Shown piece after piece: positions 1 through 12,086 of a stretch of 64,000 nt of DNA; position 1 is the first letter of the stretch, and each line of letters opens with the position of its first letter. The DNA lies in the NCBI GenBank assembly GCA_022566535.1, contig JADFIR010000001.1, forward strand, positions 112,195 to 176,194, given 5' to 3'. The DNA is from Planctomycetota bacterium. GTDB taxonomy: Bacteria; Planctomycetota; Phycisphaerae; Phycisphaerales; SM1A02. The notes under the pieces are model-generated. The model saw only the letters and a list, made by a program, of their open reading frames with translations, did not search any database and was not told where the DNA came from. The translations under genes were made by a program, and so were the position numbers.

Positions 1-2
1 CT

Positions 3-2788
<2,786 letters not shown>

Positions 2789-2792
<4 letters not shown>

Positions 2793-4210
2793 CCACGCTC
2801 GTGATCGACAACACGTTCGATGACCCGACGCGACGAGCGCCGCTGGTGTTGGGCCATGACCGCTTTGGGACGGTGACGGAGAAGATCTGTAGCATCAGCG
2901 AGGCGCGGCGGCCGCCCCGGGCGTGGTACATCGCATTCGCGATTTCGCTGGCGTTCGCCAGCATCCTCGGCGTGATGATCCTGTACCTCTTCGCCACCGG
3001 GGTCGGGGTGTGGGGCAACCAGAACCCGGTGATGTGGGGCTTCCCCATCATCAACTTCGTGTTCTGGATCGGGATCGGCCACGCGGGCACGCTGATCTCC
3101 GCCATCCTTTTTCTATTCCGCCAGAAGTGGCGTACCGCGATCAATCGGTTCGCGGAGGCGATGACGATCTTCGCCGTGATCTGTGCCGGTACGTTCCCGG
3201 GCATCCACCTTGGGCGGGTCTGGGTGTCCTATTGGATCTTCCCGATTCCCAACCAGATGGAGATGTGGCCGCAGTTCCGCAGCCCGCTGCTGTGGGACGT
3301 GTTCGCGGTGGGGACCTATTTCACGGTGTCGCTTCTCTTTTGGTACGTGGGGATGCTGCCGGACCTGGCCACGCTGCGCGACCGGGCCAGGACAAAGGTC
3401 CGCGCGATGGCCTACGGCATCTTCGCGCTGGGCTGGCGCGGCAGCGTCCGCCATTGGCATCGCTATGAACGGGCGTACCTGATTCTGGCGGCGCTGGCCA
3501 CACCGCTGGTGCTATCGGTCCACTCCGTGGTGTCGTTCGACTTCGCGGTCGCACAAGTGCCCGGCTGGCATACGACGATCTTCCCGCCGTACTTCGTAGC
3601 CGGGGCAATCTTCAGCGGCTTCGCCATGGTCATGACGCTCGCCATTCCGGCTCGTCAGCTCTGGGGCCTGCGCGACTTTATCACCATGCGGCACCTGGAG
3701 AACATGAACAAGATCATCCTGGTGACCGGGTCGATGGTCGGCTACGCCTACCTCATGGAGTTCTTCACGGCTTGGTACAGCGGATCGATCTATGAATGGT
3801 TCGCGTTCGCCAACCGGGCGTTCGGCCCGTATGCCTGGGCCTACTGGATCATGGTCTCCTGCAACGTGGTCATCCCGCAGATCTTCTGGTTCCAATGGGC
3901 TCGGAGAAAGATCGCGGTGATGTTCATCGTGTGCCTGCTGGTCAACCTGGGCATGTGGTTTGAGCGGTTCGTGATCATCGTGACCTCGCTGGCCCAGGAC
4001 TACCTGCCCAGCAGTTGGGGCTACTTCACGCCCACGTGGGTGGACTTGCTGACCTTGGCGGGGAGCTTCGGCCTGTTCATGACGCTATTCCTGCTGTTTT
4101 GCCGGTACTTGCCGATGATCGCGATGGCGGAGGTGAAGCACGTTATGCCCCAGGCGAATCCGCATGGTCACGCAGGGCAAGAGCCGGGCGAATCGGAGGC
4201 CGGCCGATGA
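2789..4210 (+). CDS. actC: Alternative complex III subunit ActC (NrfD-like)
   Basis: This 473-residue polytopic membrane protein belongs to the NrfD/PsrC family and forms the quinol-binding membrane core of ACIII. About ten hydrophobic segments are visible, starting near residue 45. The segment with [20 protein letters not shown] is typical of ActC/ActF proteins. Its ATG overlaps the actB stop (ATGA), and its own stop overlaps the actD start in the same way, so the genes are cotranslated. A cytoplasmic tail rich in His, Pro and Glu ends the protein. Membership in the act operon makes the call secure. Confidence 0.95.
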
Positions 4211-4854
4211 ACGATCCCACGACGACCGCCGCCCCGACAGACCGCCCCAGCGCGGCCCAGTCGGCGACCCCACGCGAGCCCGGGGAAGTCATCGGCAAGC
4301 TGTACGGCCTGCTGGCTGAGTTCGAGACGCCGGCGGCGATCATGGTCGCGGCCCATCGCGTTCGTGAAGCGGGCTACAAGTGGTGGGATTGCCACACCCC
4401 GTTTCCGGTACACGGGCTGGACAAGGCGATGGGCATTCGACCGACGATCCTGCCCTGGCTGGTGATGGGAGCGGGTCTTACCGGGGCGGTGACGGGGGTC
4501 GTGTTGCAGTGGTACACCAACGCGACGAACCTCGATGCCTGGCTCATCGTGCCGATCACCGGGTACGACTTCCTGGTGAGCGGTAAGCCGATGTGGAGTT
4601 TGCCGGCCAATATCCCCGTCATCTTTGAGTTGACGGTCCTGTTCGCTGCGATCGGCTGCGTGACCATGATGCTGTTGCTGAGCAAGCTGCCGTGGCTTTA
4701 TCACCCGTGTCTGAAGAATGAGCGGTTCCTTCGGGCGTCGGACGACCGGTTCTTTATCGTGATTGAGGCGCGTGATCCGCTGTTCTACCGCCGCAAGAGC
4801 CAAGAGTTTCTCAAGTCGCTGGGGGCGACCGCCGTCGAGGCGCTGGAGGCCTGA
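4207..4854 (+). CDS. actD: Alternative complex III subunit ActD
   Basis: This 215-residue protein is the ActD (DUF3341) membrane subunit of ACIII, which binds peripherally with two transmembrane helices. The start is the ATG overlapping the actC stop, rather than an upstream in-frame codon inside actC. The N-terminal half is soluble and contains the family hallmark of a [20 protein letters not shown] stretch followed by [20 protein letters not shown], which is typical of ActD. Two hydrophobic helices follow (around residues 78-105 and 135-160). The gene ends three bases before actE. Confidence 0.93.
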   Translation: MNDPTTTAAPTDRPSAAQSATPREPGEVIGKLYGLLAEFETPAAIMVAAHRVREAGYKWWDCHTPFPVHGLDKAMGIRPTILPWLVMGAGLTGAVTGVVLQWYTNATNLDAWLIVPITGYDFLVSGKPMWSLPANIPVIFELTVLFAAIGCVTMMLLLSKLPWLYHPCLKNERFLRASDDRFFIVIEARDPLFYRRKSQEFLKSLGATAVEALEA

Positions 4855-4857
4855 TCG

Positions 4858-5553
4858 ATGCCGAAGATTCTGATCTACGGCACAATTGTGGTGATTTTCC
4901 TGGCGATGATTCCGCCGGCGGTGATCGCGTGGGCGCGGGCGGTCAACTCCTCGCAGCCGCGGATCCATCTGATTCAGGACATGGACAACCAGCCGAAGTT
5001 TCGGGCACAGCACGCGAATGCGCTGTTCGCCGACGGGCGGGCGATGCGGCCGCCGATCACTGGAACAGTGGCCCGCGGGCGACTAAACGAGGATGATCAT
5101 TATTATCGCGGCATTAGTAACGGGCAATGGGCCGCGACCTTCCCGCCGCAGGTGCCCCTCACCATGGACCTGCTGCAGCGCGGCCGGGAGCGTTTCAACA
5201 TCTACTGCCAGCCGTGCCACGGTCTGGCTGGGTACGGTGACGGCATGGTCAACAAGCGGGCCATGGTGCTGATGAATCTCGGTGTCAACGGGACAACGTG
5301 GGTACAGCCCAAGAGCGTTCACGAACAGCAGATCCGCGAGCAGCCCGTCGGCCAATACTTCAATACGATCACCAACGGGGTTCGGAACATGCCCGCGTAC
5401 GGCCCGCAGATCCCGGTCGCGGACCGCTGGGCGATCGTGGCTTATGTCCGGGCGCTGCAACGCAGCCAAAACGCTCGACCTGATGATGCGCCCCCGCAGC
5501 AGCGAGTGCAGCTTCAATCGGTCAGCGCTCAAATGAGGAATGATCGGCCGTGA
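4858..5553 (+). CDS. actE: Alternative complex III subunit ActE, monoheme cytochrome c
   Basis: This 231-residue c-type cytochrome is the monoheme subunit of ACIII and carries electrons on the periplasmic side. An N-terminal hydrophobic helix (residues 4-26) acts as an uncleaved anchor or signal. The heme site is C117-Q-P-C-H121, and NMPAYG (Met 178) is the probable distal axial ligand. The Rhodothermus ActE is described as a lipoprotein, but no lipobox cysteine is visible here, so anchoring by the helix is inferred. The stop codon overlaps the GTG start of actF. Confidence 0.93.
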   Translation: MPKILIYGTIVVIFLAMIPPAVIAWARAVNSSQPRIHLIQDMDNQPKFRAQHANALFADGRAMRPPITGTVARGRLNEDDHYYRGISNGQWAATFPPQVPLTMDLLQRGRERFNIYCQPCHGLAGYGDGMVNKRAMVLMNLGVNGTTWVQPKSVHEQQIREQPVGQYFNTITNGVRNMPAYGPQIPVADRWAIVAYVRALQRSQNARPDDAPPQQRVQLQSVSAQMRNDRP

Positions 5554-6836
5554 CACCCGCCGACATCACCAACGAGAACCGCTATCTGGGCGAGCTGGTC
5601 CCGAAGATCTGCCGCTATGCGGGCTTGGGTGGATTGGCGTTGCTGGCGGCCAGCGTGGTGCTCGGCTGGGCCGGCGAAGCGGGCCTGGAGCGATTCCTTC
5701 GGTCGTACCTGGTGGCGTTCTTCTTCGTGCTGAGCCTGTCGCTGGGCGGGCTGTTCTTCGTGCTGCTTCAGCATTTGACCCGGGCCGGGTGGAGCGTGGT
5801 GGTCCGCCGTATCGCCGAGGGACTGGCCGACAATCTCAAATGGCTATGGATTCCGTTCATCCCGATCCTGGTGGCGGTGTGGACCGGCCACCTCTACGAC
5901 TGGGCCGATCCCAGCAGCCTATCCGAGGCCGAGTGGGCGCTCTTCCAGCACAAGGAGCCATTCCTCACCCCCTGGTTCTGGACGATTCGAGCAGCGGTCT
6001 ATTTCGGGGTCTGGGCGTGGCTGGCGAGGTTCTTCGTGAACCGATCGGTGCAGCAGGACGCGACCGGCGACCCGCAGACGACGGCGCGCATGCAGTCGGT
6101 CGCCGCCCCCGGCATGATCCTTTATGCCCTGACGCAGAGCTTCGCCGCGGTGGACTGGATCATGACGCTGGAGTTCGCGTGGTACAGCACGATGTTCGGC
6201 GTGTACTTCTTCGCGGCTTCCACCTGCGGGGCCTTTGCGGCCATGATCATCATCTTCTATCTCTTGCAGCGGTCCGGGCGACTGACGAATGTCATCACGA
6301 CCGAGCATTATCACGACCTGGGCAAGCTGCTGTTCGCCTTCGGCGTCGTGTTCTGGGCGTACATCGCCTACAGCCAGTACATGCTGATCTGGTATGCCAA
6401 CATTCAGGAAGAAACGATCTGGTTCGTCATCCGCCAACTCGGTGGGTGGAAGAGCATGAGTATCTTTCTGATCCTCGGGCATTTCGCCGGCCCATTCCTT
6501 ATCCTGATCTCGAGGTATCCCAAGCGATGGAAGGGCGTGCTGGCGATTGGGGCCGCGTGGATGCTTGGGGTGCATTTCATCGACCTCTATTGGCTGGTCA
6601 TGCCGGCAATCCCGGCCGATCTCATTCATTCGGTGACGACGTATTCACAACTGGTGACGGAATTCAAGGCGTATGGAGCGGAGTATGACCTGCACTGGCG
6701 TGTGTTCGACGTGATGTGCCTGCTGGGGATGCTCGGCGTGTTTGTGGCGATGGCGGCCTGGAGCATGCGCAATCGATCGCTCGTTCCTGAAAAGGACCCG
6801 CGGCTTGCTGAGTCGCTGGCGTTCGAGAATTATTGA
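5550..6836 (+). CDS. actF: Alternative complex III subunit ActF
   Basis: This 428-residue polytopic membrane protein is ActF, the second large membrane subunit of ACIII and a distant relative of ActC. Roughly ten hydrophobic segments are visible. The central stretch with LGKLLFAFGVVFWAYIAYSQ is typical of ActF. The start is GTG at 5550, overlapping the actE stop. It is the last act gene; a 150-bp spacer with short repeats separates it from the next gene of the operon, which may lower coupling to the oxidase genes. Confidence 0.94.
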   Translation: MTPADITNENRYLGELVPKICRYAGLGGLALLAASVVLGWAGEAGLERFLRSYLVAFFFVLSLSLGGLFFVLLQHLTRAGWSVVVRRIAEGLADNLKWLWIPFIPILVAVWTGHLYDWADPSSLSEAEWALFQHKEPFLTPWFWTIRAAVYFGVWAWLARFFVNRSVQQDATGDPQTTARMQSVAAPGMILYALTQSFAAVDWIMTLEFAWYSTMFGVYFFAASTCGAFAAMIIIFYLLQRSGRLTNVITTEHYHDLGKLLFAFGVVFWAYIAYSQYMLIWYANIQEETIWFVIRQLGGWKSMSIFLILGHFAGPFLILISRYPKRWKGVLAIGAAWMLGVHFIDLYWLVMPAIPADLIHSVTTYSQLVTEFKAYGAEYDLHWRVFDVMCLLGMLGVFVAMAAWSMRNRSLVPEKDPRLAESLAFENY

Positions 6837-6844
6837 GGAGCAAG

Positions 6845-6876
6845 ACATCAAGGCATCAAGGCACCAAGGCAACGAG
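6845..6876 (+). repeat. Octameric short tandem repeat (4 units)
   Basis: Four consecutive 8-bp units follow actF: ACATCAAG, GCATCAAG, GCACCAAG and GCAACGAG. Closely related octads occur at 11012-11043 before coxC. The array sits directly upstream of the hairpin element at 6879. Confidence 0.75.
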
Positions 6877-6878
6877 CG

Positions 6879-6928
6879 AAGCCGGGCCTGACGAGTCCCG
6901 ACCTGTCGGGACGAGGAAGACCCGGGTC
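6879..6928 (+). repeat. Two-stem hairpin repeat element, copy 1
   Basis: The inner stem GTCCCGA/TCGGGAC (6895-6901 with 6906-6912, loop CCTG) is enclosed by an outer stem CCGGGCCT/AGACCCGG (6882-6889 with 6918-6925, one mismatch). The internal loops are GACGA and GAGGA. Homologous copies lie at 12008-12057 (same strand) and 22806-22843 (opposite strand). It may be a mobile REP-like unit or a structured RNA element in the operon transcript. Confidence 0.75.
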
Positions 6929-6938
6929 ATAAAGGCAT

Positions 6939-6987
6939 CTAACCCCTAACCCCTAACTCCTAGCCCCTAACTCCTAACCCCTACTCC
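6939..6987 (+). repeat. Heptameric tandem repeat, CTAACCC type (7 units)
   Basis: Seven phased 7-bp units occur: CTAACCC three times, CTAACTC twice, CTAGCCC and a final CTACTCC. The array ends one base before the ATG of the next gene, so it fully occupies the position where a ribosome binding site would be. The same unit recurs at 47033-47088 and in reverse orientation at 32115-32156. Confidence 0.85.
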
Positions 6988-6988
6988 A

Positions 6989-7357
6989 ATGACTGACCTC
7001 TACGAACACAACCCGGAAGATCACGAGGACCCCGTTTCCGGGGCGACGTGGTTCGTGGGGTTTCTCGGTGCGGTGTTGCTGGTGGTGACGCTGCTGGGCG
7101 TGACGGCGCTCTACTACAATGTGAAAGCGGAAAAGGTCCAGGCGGTCGTGATCGCGCCGGACCAGGCGGAGATCAAGGAGCTTCGCCGGCAACAGGGGGC
7201 GCTACTCACCGGTCCGACCCGGTGGGTCGAACGTGACGACCAAGGCGAAACCGTCGACGCATTGGTCATTCCGATCGAACGGGCGATGGAGCTGATCGTG
7301 CAGGAGGCGAACGCCGAGAACCTGCCACGGGTCCAAGCTGGAGGTGGAACACCATGA
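6989..7357 (+). CDS. Small single-helix membrane protein of the act-cox operon
   Basis: This 122-residue protein is not assigned to a named family. It has a cytoplasmic N-terminus with an acidic stretch (DLYEHNPEDHEDP), one transmembrane helix at about residues 24-46, and a C-terminal domain of about 75 residues that probably lies in the periplasm. It lies between actF and the SCO gene, and its stop overlaps the SCO start (ATGA), so a role in oxidase or ACIII assembly is likely but inferred. No Shine-Dalgarno sequence is visible because heptad repeats reach the start codon. Confidence 0.8.
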   Translation: MTDLYEHNPEDHEDPVSGATWFVGFLGAVLLVVTLLGVTALYYNVKAEKVQAVVIAPDQAEIKELRRQQGALLTGPTRWVERDDQGETVDALVIPIERAMELIVQEANAENLPRVQAGGGTP

Positions 7358-8214
7358 CTGAGCGAAGATCAGTATGCGGCCTTGCCTCGGCCGGCGCACT
7401 GCTGAGCGTGTTGGTCTGGGCGTACAGCGGTCAAAGTGCGGTCGCGCAATCGACCGTGAGCGATCCGCCCGAGGGCGTCGGCATTGACGAGCGGCTCAAC
7501 GAGCGGCTCCCGTTGGATCTTCAGTTCACCGACGACTCCGGCCGGGCGGTCACGCTGGGCGAATATTTCGACCGGGACGTGCCCGTCATCCTCACGCCGG
7601 TGTTCTACCGCTGCCGGATGCTCTGCACGGCCACGCTGACCGGGCTGGCCGAGGCGTTAGATGAGATCGAATGGTCGGCCGGTGAGGACTTCCAGATCGT
7701 CACGTTCACCATCGACCCCGACGAAGCGCATCAGCTTGCCCAAGTGAAGAAGCGTAATTACCTGACGTTGTACGACCGGCCGACGGCAGCGGATGGCTGG
7801 CATTTCCTCACCGGCGAGCAGGCGAGCATTACAGCACTGACGGACGCGATCGGATTCCGCTACCGGTATGTCGAGCGGACCGGTCAGTTTGCCCATGCTG
7901 CCAGCATCATCGTCTGCACTGCGGACGGGCGCGTGGCGCGCTACATCAATACCGTGATGCCCCGGTCCAAGACGCTGCGCAAGGCGATTGTCGAGGCGTC
8001 GGCTGGAACGATCGGCTCGCCGTGGGATCGGATTCTCTTGTGGTGCTCCAGCTACGACCCCAGCGCCGGCAAGTACGTCGTCGCGGCCCGGAAAGTCATG
8101 GCGATCGGCGGCGGATTGATGGTGCTTGTGATGCTTGGCGGGGTGGGGGTGCTGTGGCGCCGCGAACTCAGGACCAAACGAGATAAAGAAATGATCAGCG
8201 GACTTCAACCGTGA
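7354..8214 (+). CDS. sco: SCO1/SenC-family copper chaperone for cytochrome oxidase
   Basis: This 286-residue thioredoxin-fold protein delivers copper to the CuA site of cytochrome oxidase subunit II. The copper ligands are visible: C87-R-M-L-C91 and H181 (in QFAHAAS). An N-terminal hydrophobic segment (about residues 8-30) is a signal or anchor, and a second hydrophobic helix lies near the C-terminus (about 248-268), so the domain is probably periplasmic and tethered at both ends. It is translationally coupled to its upstream gene and to coxB downstream (GTGA overlap), matching its role in maturing that subunit. Confidence 0.93.
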   Translation: MTERRSVCGLASAGALLSVLVWAYSGQSAVAQSTVSDPPEGVGIDERLNERLPLDLQFTDDSGRAVTLGEYFDRDVPVILTPVFYRCRMLCTATLTGLAEALDEIEWSAGEDFQIVTFTIDPDEAHQLAQVKKRNYLTLYDRPTAADGWHFLTGEQASITALTDAIGFRYRYVERTGQFAHAASIIVCTADGRVARYINTVMPRSKTLRKAIVEASAGTIGSPWDRILLWCSSYDPSAGKYVVAARKVMAIGGGLMVLVMLGGVGVLWRRELRTKRDKEMISGLQP

Positions 8215-9305
8215 TTGTGTACGCGACCATCCTCGCATTGCTCGGAACTCCGAGCCCCGTAAAGACGCCCGGCAGCTACTTTGGCATGCCGGAGCAGGCC
8301 TCTACGATCGCGGCCGGCGTTGACTGGATGTACGACTTCATCACCTGGCTGTGCATCTTCTTCTTCGTGGTGATCGTCGGGGCGATGGTCATATTCATGA
8401 TCAAGTATCGCCGAAGAGCACATGTTGCGGACACCGGCGGCCCGACGCACAACACGCCGCTGGAGATCACGTGGACGGTGATTCCACTGATCCTGGTCAT
8501 TGCGATCTTCTACATCGGTCTCAAGGGATACGTGCACATCACGACCCCGCCCGCCAACTCATACGAGATCGAAGTCACCGGGCAGCGGTGGTTCTGGACG
8601 TTCCGCTATCCCAACGGGGCCACCGAGACGAACATTCTGCACGTCCCCGTCCATCGTCCGGTGAAGCTCACCATGGGATCCGACGACGTGATCCACGCTA
8701 TGTTTATCCCGGCTTTCCGCGTGAAGCAGGACGTGGTCCCCGGCCGGCGAACGCAGCTTTGGTTCGAGGCAACCCGCGTAGGTGAGTTCGACTTGAAATG
8801 CGCCGAGTATTGCGGCACCCAGCATTCGCAGATGATCGGCAAGGTGATCGTGTATGACGAAGACGAGTTTGAGGTAGTCATCGAGGAGCTGGCCCGGTGG
8901 ATCGACGATGTCCCCGATGAGAAGCTGCACCTGGCCGGGGCGCTCATGTACAACCAGTGCTCTTCCTGCCACACGCTCGACGGCTCGGATTTGATCGGCC
9001 CATCGTTCAAAGAGACGCACGAGTTGTTCAAGGCCGCGGGCACACGCCAGCTCGCCGACGGCGCCACCGTCGCGGTGGATGACGATTACCTGCAACAATC
9101 AATTCTGAAACCTCTCGACCAGATCGCTAAGGGGTATCCCAGCTCGATGCCGCCGGGTATTGGCACGCAACTGGGAGCCCGCAAATTGCAGGCGTTGGTT
9201 CAGTTCATCATCCGTCTCGATGAAGTGGCTCCCGACGGCAACCTCATCGAGGTGAACCGGCAAGACATCGTTGTGGAAGAAGCGGAAGCCGAAGAGGCGG
9301 AATGA
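8211..9305 (+). CDS. coxB: Cytochrome c oxidase subunit II, caa3 type with fused cytochrome c
   Basis: This 364-residue subunit II (ctaC) has two transmembrane helices (about residues 42-66 and 88-106) and a CuA cupredoxin domain with ligands H162, C197, E199, C201, H205 and M208. A C-terminal cytochrome c domain has the heme site C250-S-S-C-H254. The fused cytochrome defines a caa3 oxidase, which can take electrons directly from ACIII. The start is GTG at 8211, overlapping the sco stop. The C-terminus ends in an acidic Glu/Ala tail. Confidence 0.95.
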   Translation: MIVYATILALLGTPSPVKTPGSYFGMPEQASTIAAGVDWMYDFITWLCIFFFVVIVGAMVIFMIKYRRRAHVADTGGPTHNTPLEITWTVIPLILVIAIFYIGLKGYVHITTPPANSYEIEVTGQRWFWTFRYPNGATETNILHVPVHRPVKLTMGSDDVIHAMFIPAFRVKQDVVPGRRTQLWFEATRVGEFDLKCAEYCGTQHSQMIGKVIVYDEDEFEVVIEELARWIDDVPDEKLHLAGALMYNQCSSCHTLDGSDLIGPSFKETHELFKAAGTRQLADGATVAVDDDYLQQSILKPLDQIAKGYPSSMPPGIGTQLGARKLQALVQFIIRLDEVAPDGNLIEVNRQDIVVEEAEAEEAE

Positions 9306-9306
9306 A

Positions 9307-11007
9307 ATGACCACGATCGACGTCACCAAACCGATGCAACCGGAGGCCGGCCGCCCCGCCCAAGGGACCAACTACCTCAACCACACCACCGGCATCATGT
9401 CGTGGCTGCTGACCATGGACCACAAGCGGATCGGCGTCATGTACCTGGTGTCGATCCTCACGTCGTTTTTCCTGGCCGGCATCTTCGGCCTGCTGGTGCG
9501 CACCGAGCTGATCGCGCCGGGCCGGACGATCATGGATGCGGACGCGTACAACATCATGTTCACCCTGCACGGGGCGATCATGGTGTTCCTGGTGATCATC
9601 CCCAGCGTTCCTGCGTCGCTGGGTAACTTCGTGCTGCCGATCATGCTCGGGGCCAAGGACGTGGCGTTCCCCCGGCTGAACCTGTTCAGCTATTACCTGT
9701 GGGTGACGGGTGCGATCTTCGCCGTGGCTGCGATCATCTTCGGCGGGGTGGACACCGGCTGGACGCTCTACGTGCCCTACAGCACGACCGGAACGGAGAT
9801 GAACGGGATCATATTCCTGTCCATGGCCGTCTTCGTGCTCGGCTTCAGCTCGATCTTCACCGGGCTTAACTTCATCGTCACCATTCACCGCCTCCGCCCG
9901 CCGGGGATGACCTGGTTCAAGATGCCGCTGTTCCTGTGGGCGATCTACGCCACCGGCATTATCCAGGTGATGGCCACCCCGGTCATCGGCATCACTGTGC
10001 TGCTGCTGATTGTGGAGCGTGCGTTCGGGATCGGCATCTTCGACGCGTCACTCGGCGGCGATCCGGTCCTCTTCCAGCACTTCTTCTGGTTCTACTCCCA
10101 TCCGGCGGTGTACATCATGATCCTGCCGGGTATGGGGATCATCAGCGAGCTGATCTCGGTGCACAGCCACAAGCACATCTTCGGCTACCGATTCATCGCG
10201 TTCAGCTCGGTGGCGATCGCCCTGTTCGGCTTCATCGTCTGGGGGCACCACATGTTTGTCTCCAGCCAGAGTCCGCTGATGAACGTGCTGTTCTCGGCGA
10301 TCACCTTCAGCGTGTCGATTCCCTCGGCGGTGAAGATCTTCAACTGGCTGGCGACGCTGTACAAGGGATCGATCAGCCTCAACACGCCGATGCTCTACGC
10401 GCTCTCGTTCATCTTCCTGTTCACCATTGGCGGGCTGACGGGACTGCACCTGGGCACCCTGGCCACGGATATCCACCTGCACGATACGTACTTCGTCGTG
10501 GCTCACTTCCATTACGTCATGATGGGCGGCGCCATCATTGCGCTGATCGGCGGCATCCATCATTGGTGGCCGAAGATCACCGGGCGAATGTACTCGGAGT
10601 TCTGGGGACGGATCGCCTGCGGATTGGTCTTTGTGGGGTTCAACATCGCGTTCTTCACCCAGTTCGTCATGGGCGCCAAAGGCATGCCCCGGCGGTATTG
10701 GGACTACACCGACCAGTACAGGATCTACCACGTAGTCTCGACGGTCGGCTCATACATCATGGCCATTGGGTTCTTCATCACGGCGGCCTACCTGATCCAC
10801 TCGCTGTTTCGGGGTCGCAAAGCGCCGGCGAACCCCTGGGGCGGCCGCAGCCTCGAATGGCAATGCTCCTCGCCGCCGCCGGCTGAGAACTTCCCCGAGC
10901 CGCCGCACGTCGGCGATTGCTACGACTACAGTGTTCTGGAATGGGACGAGCAGGAACAAGGCTATCACTGGCGACGCGACATCCCCCATCCCGTCGGCGA
11001 GGCATAG
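9307..11007 (+). CDS. coxA: Cytochrome c oxidase subunit I
   Basis: This 566-residue heme-copper oxidase subunit I (ctaD) reduces O2 at the heme a3-CuB centre. Visible ligands are H88 (FTLHGA), the CuB and Tyr motif in [10 protein letters not shown], the His pair in GHHMF, and the His triad in [14 protein letters not shown]. The YSHPAVYI motif supports an A-type oxidase. The ATG at 9307, two bases after the coxB stop, is preferred over an upstream in-frame GTG at 9271 inside coxB. Confidence 0.95.
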   Translation: MTTIDVTKPMQPEAGRPAQGTNYLNHTTGIMSWLLTMDHKRIGVMYLVSILTSFFLAGIFGLLVRTELIAPGRTIMDADAYNIMFTLHGAIMVFLVIIPSVPASLGNFVLPIMLGAKDVAFPRLNLFSYYLWVTGAIFAVAAIIFGGVDTGWTLYVPYSTTGTEMNGIIFLSMAVFVLGFSSIFTGLNFIVTIHRLRPPGMTWFKMPLFLWAIYATGIIQVMATPVIGITVLLLIVERAFGIGIFDASLGGDPVLFQHFFWFYSHPAVYIMILPGMGIISELISVHSHKHIFGYRFIAFSSVAIALFGFIVWGHHMFVSSQSPLMNVLFSAITFSVSIPSAVKIFNWLATLYKGSISLNTPMLYALSFIFLFTIGGLTGLHLGTLATDIHLHDTYFVVAHFHYVMMGGAIIALIGGIHHWWPKITGRMYSEFWGRIACGLVFVGFNIAFFTQFVMGAKGMPRRYWDYTDQYRIYHVVSTVGSYIMAIGFFITAAYLIHSLFRGRKAPANPWGGRSLEWQCSSPPPAENFPEPPHVGDCYDYSVLEWDEQEQGYHWRRDIPHPVGEA

Positions 11008-11011
11008 GAAG

Positions 11012-11043
11012 GCAACGAGGCAACCAGGCAACGAGGCATCGAG
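11012..11043 (+). repeat. Octameric short tandem repeat (4 units) before coxC
   Basis: Units GCAACGAG, GCAACCAG, GCAACGAG and GCATCGAG occupy most of the gap between coxA and coxC. They match the octads at 6845-6876 after actF. Confidence 0.75.
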
Positions 11044-11055
11044 AACAAGATATCC

Positions 11056-11961
11056 GTGTCACACGCACCCGCACACGCCCATGAGCATCCGGACTTTCTC
11101 CGGCATCACTTCAACACGCCCAAGCAACAGTTTGAGGCGGGGAAGCTGGGCATGTGGCTGTTCCTGGCCACCGAAGTCCTGCTGTTCGGGGGACTCTTCG
11201 TCGGCTACTCCGTCTGGCGGGGGAACCACCCGGAGATGTTCAAAGCGGGCAGTGTCTTCCTCAATACGAAGCTGGGGGCTCTCAACACAGCGGTGTTGAT
11301 CCTCAGCAGCATCACCATGGCCGCGGCGGTCACCATGGCCCAACGCAACAAGCGCGGTCCGTTGATCCTTCTTCTTTCGCTGACCATCGCCGGCGCCGTC
11401 ACGTTTCTCGTCGTCAAATACTTCGAGTACACGCACAAGTTTCACTTGGGCATCTACCCGGGGCTGAAGTTCTACGAAAAGCCGGCCGGGGATTCGCATA
11501 CGTTGTCGGGAAGTCTGGTGAATGATGCGGGCGGTGTTGATCTTGTGCTCGTCGAAGGCACGGAACCGTTGGTGCAGGAGGTCGCCTTTGCGGACACTCC
11601 GGAGGCAGAGCCGACCACCGTGGCCCCCGCGGCGATCGGTCCGGCCGGGCTTGCCCAAGACGCGCTGGAGCCAGGCGATCGCCCGGCAGACGATGACCAT
11701 GCGGAGCATCTCACGCATCCCCTGCAGGATCCGCATCGACCCGCCAACGTCCACATGTTCTTCAACATCTACTACTTGATGACCGGCCTGCACGGGGTTC
11801 ACGTCGCCGCCGGCATCGGTGTGCTCACCTGGCTGCTCATTGGTGCAGCGAAGGGGCGCTTTGGCAGCGCATACTTCACGCCGGTGGACCTCGGCGGGCT
11901 GTACTGGCACGTGGTCGATTTGATATGGATTTTCCTGTTCCCGTTGTTTTACCTGATATAG
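11056..11961 (+). CDS. coxC: Cytochrome c oxidase subunit III with an internal acidic insertion
   Basis: This 301-residue subunit III (ctaE) starts with GTG and a His-rich N-terminus (HAPAHAHEHP). The family core is split: GKLGMWLFLATEVLLFGGLF and two further helices come first, then a hydrophilic insertion of about 95 residues (about 140-232) rich in Asp, Glu, Pro and Ala. The C-terminal helices follow, with the typical TGLHGVHVAAGI and LYWHVVDLIWIFLFPL. The insertion falls where the family usually has a short loop. The start is 48 bases after coxA, behind an octad array. Confidence 0.93.
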   Translation: MSHAPAHAHEHPDFLRHHFNTPKQQFEAGKLGMWLFLATEVLLFGGLFVGYSVWRGNHPEMFKAGSVFLNTKLGALNTAVLILSSITMAAAVTMAQRNKRGPLILLLSLTIAGAVTFLVVKYFEYTHKFHLGIYPGLKFYEKPAGDSHTLSGSLVNDAGGVDLVLVEGTEPLVQEVAFADTPEAEPTTVAPAAIGPAGLAQDALEPGDRPADDDHAEHLTHPLQDPHRPANVHMFFNIYYLMTGLHGVHVAAGIGVLTWLLIGAAKGRFGSAYFTPVDLGGLYWHVVDLIWIFLFPLFYLI

Positions 11962-11965
11962 GAAC

Positions 11966-12007
11966 GCATGAGGCATTAGCAATTCGGCAGTAGAGATAAG
12001 GCATGAG
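11966..12007 (+). repeat. Degenerate heptameric repeat before subunit IV gene
   Basis: Six phased 7-bp units can be read, including GCATGAG twice and the similar GCATTAG. The array leads directly into the hairpin element at 12008, as the octads do at 6845-6876. The array is degenerate, so confidence is moderate. Confidence 0.5.
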
Positions 12008-12057
12008 AAGCCGGACCTGACGAGTCCCGATTCGTCGGGACGAGGAAGGTCCGGGTC
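12008..12057 (+). repeat. Two-stem hairpin repeat element, copy 2
   Basis: The inner stem GTCCCGA/TCGGGAC is closed by a TTCG tetraloop (12024-12041). The perfect outer stem CCGGACCT/AGGTCCGG spans 12011-12018 and 12047-12054. Relative to copy 3, a G-C pair in the outer stem is replaced by A-T on both sides, which supports selection or copying of the base-paired form. Confidence 0.78.
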
Positions 12058-12086
12058 AACCGCCCCCAACTCAATGATTCTCCAGC

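Noticed and set aside
6887..6925. Similarity of the hairpin element to a hammerhead ribozyme core (CTGACGAG...CGAGGAA)
   Set aside because: The GAAA segment is replaced by GAGGAAG, the strands on both sides pair with each other instead of forming stems I and III, and no cleavage-site triplet is placed correctly.
6939..6987. The CTAACCC heptads as a telomere-like or CRISPR array
   Set aside because: Units are contiguous without spacers and there are only seven; no cas genes are present and similar arrays are scattered between ordinary genes, so they are short tandem repeats.
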